A DNA stretch of 62,022 nucleotides from the NCBI GenBank assembly GCA_024102725.1, contig JAGFJL010000162.1, positions 1 to 62,022 of the forward strand. The letters are read 5' to 3'. Positions 55,444 to 62,022 of the stretch are shown piece by piece. Origin of the DNA: Nitrococcus mobilis (GTDB lineage: Bacteria > Pseudomonadota > Gammaproteobacteria > Nitrococcales > Nitrococcaceae). Position numbers and translations under genes: made by a program. The notes below the pieces were generated by a model. The model had not been told where the DNA came from. It worked only from the letters and a program-made list of their open reading frames with translations, and searched no databases. Position 1 is the stretch's first letter; every line of letters begins with the position of its first letter.

Positions 55444-57054
55444 GTGCAGGGTGCAAATAATACCGAGATGGCTTCCATTCGTCAGACTGTCACTGAGCTT
55501 GAGCGCACATGGCATGCAATCAGATACGGTTCTGAGTATGGCAGTCTGATCCGAATGGTGCAGCTGGTCGAGTTTTTCACTAAGCGCCTCCAAGCGGCGG
55601 GGCTTGAGCATGCCGCCAAACTCGGCCAGGATCTGGGCCATAAGCTGGCCCCTGCGGCGGCGGGACAAGAGCGCTTGGGGCCAGAGTTTCTCATGCATAT
55701 TGCTAAGGATCTGGAGGCTCTGCGCAATAGCATCGAAGAACCCGCTGACGGGGTCATCCTCCTGAGCGATCAAGACGCACGCCACCAGATCCTGGTACTG
55801 GAACAAAGCTACGATATCGTCAATCAGCTCAGTCGCGAGATGGGTTTGTTCGGCTACTGGCTCCGCTCCGTCGCCGACAGCGATGGCATGATTGCGGCTT
55901 TGCTCGATTATCCGGCCAACGCGATTATCATGGATCTGGACGCACCGGGCAGTGCCGAAGCGCTCACACGGTTACTGGTTCAAGTGCGGGACTCAGCCGG
56001 GCGCTTGCTGCCGGTGCTTGGTGTCAGCCATCACAACGACTTTCAGACTCGGCTCAATGCGGTACGCGCCGGGGTGGCGTCTTATCTCATTCCCCCTATT
56101 GATCCCCATGACTTGGTAATGGAGCTCGATTTGCTGACGCATCGGCGCGAGCCGGATCGCCTGCACGTGCTTCTGGTCGAGCCGAGCGCAACGCGGGCGA
56201 GCAATTACCGTGGGATACTCGAAGACGGGGGGTTGGAGGTCACTGCGGTGAGCCAGCCGGAGAAAGTGCTGGCCACCTTGCAGGAGTTTTCCCCGGATGT
56301 CATCCTCATGGCCATGTATCTGGATGAGTGCACGGGCGCCGAGTTGGCTCGGGTCATTCGCCAATTCCCGGTCCATACCAGCATCCCGATCGTGTTTCTC
56401 GGGCCGCGAGCGGCCATGGATCAACAACTCGACGCTATCGGCGTGGGAGGCGATGATTTCCTCTCAGGTCCGATCCATGCCAGTTATCTGGTTCGCTTCG
56501 TGAGCATCCGCGCCGAACGTGGGCGTAAGTTGCGTTCGTTGATGCTCACCGACAATCTGACCGGATTACTCAACCATACCTGCACCAAGGAACAGCTCAG
56601 CAAGGAACTCGCCCGTGCTGTCCGCCGCCAGACACCGCTGGCCTTTGCCATGGTGGATCTTGATGATTTCAAGGCCGTTAACGACACTTATGGCCATCCG
56701 GCCGGGGATCGTGTGATCAAAACGCTGGCGCGTTTGTTCAAGCGGCGACTACGGCGCTCGGATTACGTAGGACGTTATGGCGGAGAGGAGTTTGCGGTAA
56801 TTATGCCCGAGTCGACCGCGGAAGATGGGAAACGCACGCTGGATGAAATTCGGATTGCCTTCGGTCGGATCAGCCAGGTTGCTTTGAACGGTACTTTCCA
56901 GGCGAGCTTCAGTGCGGGAGTGGCCGCGTTTCCCGAGATCGATGACTCGACCGATCTCATGTATTGGGCCGACCAAGCGCTTTATAATGCCAAACGGACC
57001 GGCCGCGATCGGGTCGTTATTTACGAGGGAGGGGGCTCGAAGACGAAATCATAA
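55444..57054 (+). CDS. two-receiver GGDEF protein (diguanylate cyclase)
   Basis: 536 residues from GTG 55444 (AGGAGG 7 bases upstream). In order: an N-terminal helical domain (about 10-100); receiver-like domain 1 (about 102-235), with a candidate phospho-Asp in AIIMDLDAPG; receiver-like domain 2 (about 240-365), where the phospho-Asp position is Ala (VILMAMYLDE) and the acidic pair is poor; and a GGDEF domain (about 370-530). The active loop is GGEEF (446-450), with the inhibitory I-site RRSD (437-440) intact, as in PleD. It should make c-di-GMP in response to a partner kinase or dimerisation. No kinase gene is adjacent. It is convergent with fadE. Confidence 0.9.
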   Translation: MQGANNTEMASIRQTVTELERTWHAIRYGSEYGSLIRMVQLVEFFTKRLQAAGLEHAAKLGQDLGHKLAPAAAGQERLGPEFLMHIAKDLEALRNSIEEPADGVILLSDQDARHQILVLEQSYDIVNQLSREMGLFGYWLRSVADSDGMIAALLDYPANAIIMDLDAPGSAEALTRLLVQVRDSAGRLLPVLGVSHHNDFQTRLNAVRAGVASYLIPPIDPHDLVMELDLLTHRREPDRLHVLLVEPSATRASNYRGILEDGGLEVTAVSQPEKVLATLQEFSPDVILMAMYLDECTGAELARVIRQFPVHTSIPIVFLGPRAAMDQQLDAIGVGGDDFLSGPIHASYLVRFVSIRAERGRKLRSLMLTDNLTGLLNHTCTKEQLSKELARAVRRQTPLAFAMVDLDDFKAVNDTYGHPAGDRVIKTLARLFKRRLRRSDYVGRYGGEEFAVIMPESTAEDGKRTLDEIRIAFGRISQVALNGTFQASFSAGVAAFPEIDDSTDLMYWADQALYNAKRTGRDRVVIYEGGGSKTKS

Positions 57055-57099
57055 ATCGATTATCAGTACCTTTCCTGGTTGGCCGGCCGTCTTGCAATA

Positions 57100-59607
57100 T
57101 CACAGTATCTCGCCGTCGCGAGCAGTTGAGGACTCATCCGTGCGCTCTGAGGCCAGAGCCCGCTCCGAGTCAGTTGCGCGGATCAGCTCCTGTGGATCGA
57201 AATCATCTACCCGGATTACCTTTTGACGTGCCTGCTCAGCCTGACGCAGTATTTCTGCTTCCGTGGGGCTGATCACCCCCGCCTTGCCAGCCGCTTCGAT
57301 CAAATCTGCGTGCCAATGCAGTGTCAGCTCCCCCAAGCGTCGCGCCTCAGCGACTTTACGTTCGATGCCTTCGGCTGCAATAACCTTTGCCCAGGCATCC
57401 TCCAGCTGCCCGGTTGCATTCTCCGGATCCGTACTGCGGTAGACGCCGGCCACAAGTCGCTCGAGACCCTCACCAGGTTGCATCAGCAGGCGGGCGATGC
57501 GACTGCCGATTGCGTCTGCGGGGGGGCGATACCAACGGCCACCGGGGAAGATCAGCAGCCGCAGCAGCCCCGCTGCGGTGCGCGATGGTAGATTCTTTAA
57601 TATCTCATCCAGTCGGCTCTGCATGACGTGTAAAGCATCTTCCACACCCCATTGCACCAGCGGCAGGTCACTTTGTGGGCGGCCTTGATCTTCATAACGT
57701 TTCAGGGTCGCTGAGGCTAAGTAGAGGTAACTCAGCAGATCGCCGAGACGGGCCGAGATGCGTTCCCGGCGTTTGAGCGAGCGGCCCAGAATGAATATGC
57801 AAACATCGGCCGTAAGGGCGAAAGCCGCCGCCATGCGGCTGAGCTGTCGATAGTAGTGGCGCGTTGTTGGCATGGACCCGGCTCCCGGGGTAAGCCAACC
57901 GCGGCTGATGCCCAACAAGAAGGCCCGCGCGGCGTTGCTCGCGAGGGAGCCGACGTGCTTGACCAACAACCGGTCGAATGCGGTATGGCCGGCTTCGGGA
58001 TCGGGATTGCGGGCCGCGAGTAGCTCGGCGAGCAAATAGGGATGGGCGCGCAGCGCGCCCTGCCCGAAAATCATCATGTTCCGGGTCAAGATGTTACTGC
58101 CCTCTACGGTGATGCTGATCGGTGCCGTTTGGTAGGCACGGCCGAGATAGTTGCTCGGTCCTAGACAAATACCCTTGCCGCCTTGAATATCCATCGCATC
58201 ATTGATGCAAGCGCGCATCCGTTCGGTCAGGTGGTATTTGACCACGGCGGACAAAACGGCCGGCTCTTCCCCCCGGTCGATGGCGCTGGCGGTCAATTTG
58301 CGCGCCGCATCCATCACGTAAGTGTTGCCGCCGATTCTCGCGAGTGCCTCCTGAACCCCTTCGAATTCACCGATCGGGCACTGGAATTGGCGGCGGATAC
58401 GGCTATAGCGGCCGCTTGTAAGGGTCGCTTTTTTAGCCAGTGCGGTTGCGCCGGATGGCAGCGAAATGGAACGCCCGACGGCCAAGCAGTCCATAAGCAT
58501 GTCCCAACCCTGGCCAATGCGCTCGGGCCCGCCAATGATCCAACCCAGCGGGATGAAGACGTCACGGCCTCGATTGGGACCGTTCATGAATGCCGCGTTG
58601 AGAGGGCAATGCCGTCGACCGATTTCCACGCCGGGCGTGTGAGTAGGAATGAGGGCCAAGGTAATGCCGAGCTCTTCTTGTTCCCCCAAAAGGTGATCCG
58701 GATCATACGCTTTGAAGGCGAGGCCGAGCAGCGTAGCGATCGGGCCAAGCGTGATGTAGCGTTTTTCCCAGTTCAGGCGCAGACCGACGATCTCCTCGCC
58801 GTTCCAATTCCTCTTGCAAACGATCCCCTTATCCGGGATGGCGCTGGCATCGGAGCCCGCTTCCGGTCCGGTCAGGGCAAAGCAGGGGATTTCCTCGCCT
58901 CGCGCCAGTCGCGGAAGATAATGGTCACGCTGTTGCTCGGTTCCGTAACGTATCAGCAGTTCGGCCGGACCCAAGGAATTGGGAACCATGACCGTAGAGC
59001 CCAGATCACTACAGTGGCTGGCGAGTTTCATGGTGATTTCGGAATGCGCCAGTGCCGAGAAGCCCTTGCCGCCATATTCTTTCGGGATGATCAGCCCGAA
59101 GAAGCCTTGCTCTTTGAGGAATTGCCAGGCTTGCGGGGGTAGATCCAAGCGGTTATGGGTAACATCCCATTCGTCTACCATGCGGCAGAGCGTCTCTACC
59201 GGACCATCGAGAAAGGCTCGTTCTTCCTCGGATAGCTTGGATAGCGGATAGGCCAGTAATTTTCTCCAGTCGGGTCGGCCGGTAAACAACTCGGCGTCCC
59301 ACCAGACGGTGCCGGCCTCCAAGGCTGCGGTTTCGGTATCCGACAGACTCGGTAGCGTGTTTTGGAACCGGGTGAACAGGCGTTCGGTGAGCATCAGACG
59401 ACGCAACACAGGGGCATTGAGAGGAATGGCGATTCCCAAGAAGATTACCCAAAGCGGTACATTCCAGAGCCAAGGGTGATCCCCTGCTATGCTGATCAAG
59501 ATCAAATAAGCGGCCACTGCCGCCGTGCTGAGCCATAAAGGGGCACGGTTGAACGCGAGGATACCGATCAACCCTATGAACAAGACCAGCCATAAAAGAG
59601 TCAGCAT
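57100..59607 (-). CDS. fadE: acyl-CoA dehydrogenase FadE (long form)
   Basis: 835 residues, close to E. coli FadE. Two N-terminal membrane helices (about 2-20, 28-65) are followed by the dehydrogenase domain with GLIIPKEYGGKGFSALAHSE, CFALTGPEAGSDASAIPDKG and the catalytic region ITVEGSNILTRNMMIFGQGA. A C-terminal DUF1974 helical domain follows (about 540-830). It catalyses the first oxidation of fatty-acid beta-oxidation at the inner membrane. It is divergent from dsbB, and no other fad gene is nearby. Confidence 0.95.
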   Translation of the reverse strand: MLTLLWLVLFIGLIGILAFNRAPLWLSTAAVAAYLILISIAGDHPWLWNVPLWVIFLGIAIPLNAPVLRRLMLTERLFTRFQNTLPSLSDTETAALEAGTVWWDAELFTGRPDWRKLLAYPLSKLSEEERAFLDGPVETLCRMVDEWDVTHNRLDLPPQAWQFLKEQGFFGLIIPKEYGGKGFSALAHSEITMKLASHCSDLGSTVMVPNSLGPAELLIRYGTEQQRDHYLPRLARGEEIPCFALTGPEAGSDASAIPDKGIVCKRNWNGEEIVGLRLNWEKRYITLGPIATLLGLAFKAYDPDHLLGEQEELGITLALIPTHTPGVEIGRRHCPLNAAFMNGPNRGRDVFIPLGWIIGGPERIGQGWDMLMDCLAVGRSISLPSGATALAKKATLTSGRYSRIRRQFQCPIGEFEGVQEALARIGGNTYVMDAARKLTASAIDRGEEPAVLSAVVKYHLTERMRACINDAMDIQGGKGICLGPSNYLGRAYQTAPISITVEGSNILTRNMMIFGQGALRAHPYLLAELLAARNPDPEAGHTAFDRLLVKHVGSLASNAARAFLLGISRGWLTPGAGSMPTTRHYYRQLSRMAAAFALTADVCIFILGRSLKRRERISARLGDLLSYLYLASATLKRYEDQGRPQSDLPLVQWGVEDALHVMQSRLDEILKNLPSRTAAGLLRLLIFPGGRWYRPPADAIGSRIARLLMQPGEGLERLVAGVYRSTDPENATGQLEDAWAKVIAAEGIERKVAEARRLGELTLHWHADLIEAAGKAGVISPTEAEILRQAEQARQKVIRVDDFDPQELIRATDSERALASERTDESSTARDGEIL

Positions 59608-59795
59608 CAGGTCGCTCCTTAATTTTGCCGGATGTTGCGCTCACACCCCTTAGCAAGCTGGATCCGCTCGAATCCATACTATAGCGTATGGAAGGTGGAA
59701 ATTCGTCGATTCTGGACAGGCCGTTGGAACTGGGTCTGGGGCTGAGTTCTGGTAATATGGCCAGACTCCCTGTAGCAGACGACGTCACGAAGATT

Positions 59796-60320
59796 ATGCT
59801 CGAAAGATTAGTCGGTTGGCGTCGGCCTCTGAATCTGGTTGGCGCCGCAGCCTGCGCGGCTTTGTTGGTGCTGGCCTACTACCTGCAGTTTGCACACGGT
59901 ATGGAACCGTGTCCGCTGTGCGTATTCCAGCGCATTGGATTCTTTGTATTGGGCGGCGCCTTCCTTATTGCCGGGTTGCATGCACCGTCTCGGTGCGGTG
60001 CCCGCGTTTATGCCGTGGCGCTGCTCGCCATCGCGGCTGTAGGAAGTGGGCTGGCCGGACGCCATGTCTGGATTCAATCGTTGCCCCCGGATCAGGTCCC
60101 AGCGTGTGGGCCGGGTCTGGACTACCTGTTCGATACGCTCTCAGTCGGGGAGGCTATGCGTATGGTGCTACAGGGCTCCGGTGAATGCGCGCAGGTGGAT
60201 CGACTGCTGGGAATTTCCCTTCCGGCTTGGAGTCTGGCGGGTTTCGTCGCCCTCGGCATGGCCGGTGCACTGGTGAATTGGGTGCGCCCTCGGTTGCATC
60301 CCTCCGGCCCCCGTCGTTGA
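59796..60320 (+). CDS. dsbB: disulfide bond formation protein B
   Basis: A 174-residue membrane protein with four helices that reoxidises DsbA with quinone. The first Cys pair is PCPLC (Cys39, Cys42). The second pair is in the periplasmic loop, in PACGPGLDYL and GSGECAQVD. The ATG at 59796 (MLERLVGWRR) matches the usual DsbB start; an ATG at 59688 would add 36 unsupported residues. It is followed 30 bases later by mrcB. Confidence 0.93.
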   Translation: MLERLVGWRRPLNLVGAAACAALLVLAYYLQFAHGMEPCPLCVFQRIGFFVLGGAFLIAGLHAPSRCGARVYAVALLAIAAVGSGLAGRHVWIQSLPPDQVPACGPGLDYLFDTLSVGEAMRMVLQGSGECAQVDRLLGISLPAWSLAGFVALGMAGALVNWVRPRLHPSGPRR

Positions 60321-60350
60321 CGCGGGCGTTGTATCCGAGCTTTTCAAGCC

Positions 60351-62022
60351 ATGGCCAAGCGTCGGCGCAAGCAGCAGCCTAACCGCAAACGAAAGCCGCC
60401 TCGGGCGGGGCGGTCGCTGCGGCGTTTGTTTCTGTTTCTCTTGTTGCTTCTGGTAGCCGGCGGGGCCGCCTACACGTATTGGTTGAATCATCGCATCGTC
60501 AACGAGTTTGAAGGCAAGCGCTGGGCTATCCCGGCCCGAGTTTTCGCCCGTCCGCTCGAGCTGTTCCCAGGCGAGCGTCTGAGTCCGGAGAACTTTTTGG
60601 TCGAGTTGCGGGCCGCGGGCTACCGCGAATCGGCGAGTGTAGAGCAGCCTGGTTCGTATGTTCATCAGGGCGATTCCTTCCGAGTCCACACCCGGGCTTT
60701 CCGATTCTGGGACGGCGGGGAGCCTGCGCGAATTTTGCGCGTGCGCTTCGACGGCGAGCGTGTAGCGGGAGTGCGCAACGCTCGAGACGGCACGCCCTTG
60801 CCTCTGGTCCGCCTGGACCCGGCCCACGTCGCGAACATCTATCCGGCCCGGCGCGAGGATCGCATTCTGATCCGCTTGGATCAGGTGCCGCAGCCGCTGG
60901 TGGAGGCGCTGATCGCCATCGAGGATCGCCGGTTCTTACAGCATCACGGCATCTCGCTGCCCGGGATCGCCCGTGCGCTCATAGCCGACATCCGGGCCGG
61001 GCGGTGGGTACAGGGTGGCAGCACGCTGACCCAACAACTGGTGAAAAACTATTTTCTCAGTAACGAGCGCACGCTCTGGCGCAAGCTCAACGAAGCGGTC
61101 ATGGCGATTCTGTTGGAGCTGCACTACAGTAAGCGCGAGATCCTGCAGGCCTATCTCAACGAAGTTTATCTCGCCCAGGACGGGAACCGGGCGGTGCATG
61201 GCTTTGGTCTTGCCAGCCGATACTATTTCGACCAGCCACTCGACCAGCTTGCTCTCGAGCAGCAGGCGCTGTTAGTGGGGCTAGTCAAAGGGCCTTCATA
61301 CTATAACCCGCGTCGGTACCCGGAGCGCGCGCGGGCGCGCCGTAACCGGGTACTCGATGCCATGCGTGAGCAGGATTTTGCATCGCCTGCCGAAGTCCAA
61401 CGGGCGAAGCGCCGACCGCTCGGGGTGGTGCCTCGGCCACCGAGCAGCAACACGGCGTTCCCGGCCTTCATGGATTTGGTCAAACGCCATTTGCGCCGCG
61501 ACTACCGCCACGAGGATTTGACCTCCGAGGGGCTGCTCATCTTCACGACGCTGGCGCCATCCGTGCAGCACGCCGCGGAGCAGGCGTTGGTCGAGCGGAT
61601 TCGGCATTGGTTGCCCGGTACCGAGGGAGCCGTGATCGTGGCTACCGTGGAGGATGGCGAAGTAGAGGCCATCGTGGGCGGACGTGAGTTGCGTTATGCC
61701 GGGTTCAATCGGGCATTGGACGCCCGCCGCCAGATCGGCTCGCTGATCAAACCGGCGGTCTATCTCACGGCCCTGGAGCGACCGCAACGCTTCGGTCTCG
61801 GCAGCTTGCTGCAGGACACGCCCGTTACCCTCCAAAATGCCAACGGCCAGATTTGGACGCCGCGCAATTACGACCGCAAGCATCACGGTAGGGTGCCGTT
61901 GTGGTCGGCGCTGGCGCACTCCTACAACGTTCCTACCGTACGGCTGGGCTTGGCGGTCGGGCTGCGGGCGGTGGCGGACACCGTCCAGCGGCTGGGCGGT
62001 CGGGTACCGGATACGGTGTATC
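60351..62022 (+). CDS. mrcB: penicillin-binding protein 1B (partial, cut by window end)
   Basis: 557 codons are visible and the frame is open at the right edge. A short basic cytoplasmic tail (MAKRRRKQQPNRKRKPPRAG) leads into one membrane helix (about 25-45). A UB2H-like region is followed by the GT51 glycosyltransferase with IEDRRFLQHHGIS (catalytic Glu), GGSTLTQQLVKNYFL and a RKLNEAVMAILLE motif. The transpeptidase has its nucleophile Ser464 in GSLIKP (SxxK) and SYN at 524-526. The KTG motif would lie beyond the window. It polymerises and cross-links peptidoglycan. The ATG at 60351 is the natural start. Confidence 0.95.
   Translation, partial: MAKRRRKQQPNRKRKPPRAGRSLRRLFLFLLLLLVAGGAAYTYWLNHRIVNEFEGKRWAIPARVFARPLELFPGERLSPENFLVELRAAGYRESASVEQPGSYVHQGDSFRVHTRAFRFWDGGEPARILRVRFDGERVAGVRNARDGTPLPLVRLDPAHVANIYPARREDRILIRLDQVPQPLVEALIAIEDRRFLQHHGISLPGIARALIADIRAGRWVQGGSTLTQQLVKNYFLSNERTLWRKLNEAVMAILLELHYSKREILQAYLNEVYLAQDGNRAVHGFGLASRYYFDQPLDQLALEQQALLVGLVKGPSYYNPRRYPERARARRNRVLDAMREQDFASPAEVQRAKRRPLGVVPRPPSSNTAFPAFMDLVKRHLRRDYRHEDLTSEGLLIFTTLAPSVQHAAEQALVERIRHWLPGTEGAVIVATVEDGEVEAIVGGRELRYAGFNRALDARRQIGSLIKPAVYLTALERPQRFGLGSLLQDTPVTLQNANGQIWTPRNYDRKHHGRVPLWSALAHSYNVPTVRLGLAVGLRAVADTVQRLGGRVPDTVY

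Noticed and set aside
58183..59142. 319-codon plus-strand frame inside fadE
   Set aside because: Shadow of fadE on the other strand; no domain and no ribosome binding site.

Overview
This window looks like a chromosome segment of a GC-rich gammaproteobacterium. The evidence is gene order: ffh with the ypjD-corB pair beside it, rpsP-rimM-trmD-rplS, miaB-phoH(ybeZ)-ybeY-corC-lnt, lpxH, dsbB, mrcB and fadE are all arranged or built as in Gammaproteobacteria. A non-enteric lineage (a Chromatiales- or Salinisphaerales-like group) is my guess; the sequence does not let me name a genus. The right edge cuts through mrcB.

Accessory part, 1-14333. It opens with a small HTH protein of the kind found beside site-specific recombinases, a convergent abiEi-abiEii type IV toxin-antitoxin pair with an inverted-repeat operator, and about 0.5 kb of non-coding DNA with tandem repeats that resemble integrase arm sites. 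Next come a membrane-anchored LuxR-type regulator divergent from a cytochrome b561-like protein, and a small secreted polar protein. From 4860 to 13929 all genes are on the plus strand and many overlap by 4 bases: a TetR regulator with a 30-bp near-perfect palindrome just before its start, a 55-codon ORF, a membrane protein, a glutamine amidotransferase broken at its catalytic elbow, a second membrane protein, a LOG-family protein, a c'-like cytochrome with a frameshift in a run of seven G, and a complete yhiI-rbbA-yhhJ-type export system (HlyD adaptor, double-ATPase/permease fusion, permease). An orphan antitoxin with a 12-codon toxin stub follows. This part ends at the 3' end of ssrA (tmRNA), a classical integration site, so I read it as an island or a pile of old insertions.

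Core part, 14334-53910. It contains ssrA (tag ANDDNYALAA), divergent otsA and otsB (trehalose), smpB, an SNF-type Na+ symporter, ratA, lpxH, gltX, cysS, corB, ypjD, ffh, rpsP-rimM-trmD-rplS, an alpha/beta hydrolase, ald, serB, ilvB (with a short Ile/Val/Leu-rich upstream ORF overlapping its start codon), the sugar-nucleotide genes cpsG/manB-ugd-manC, then miaB-ybeZ-ybeY-corC-lnt and a glutaryl-CoA dehydrogenase-like gene. The last block is a full Fe-S assembly operon: an Rrf2-type [Fe-S] regulator, then sufB, sufC, sufD, sufS, sufU and sufT.

Right part, 53911-62022. The suf operon is followed by a decayed mosaic of two insertion sequences (an rve-type DDE transposase fused to an IS110-type fragment) and an AT-rich stretch with a perfect inverted repeat. 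After that come a two-receiver GGDEF protein, fadE, dsbB and the start of mrcB.
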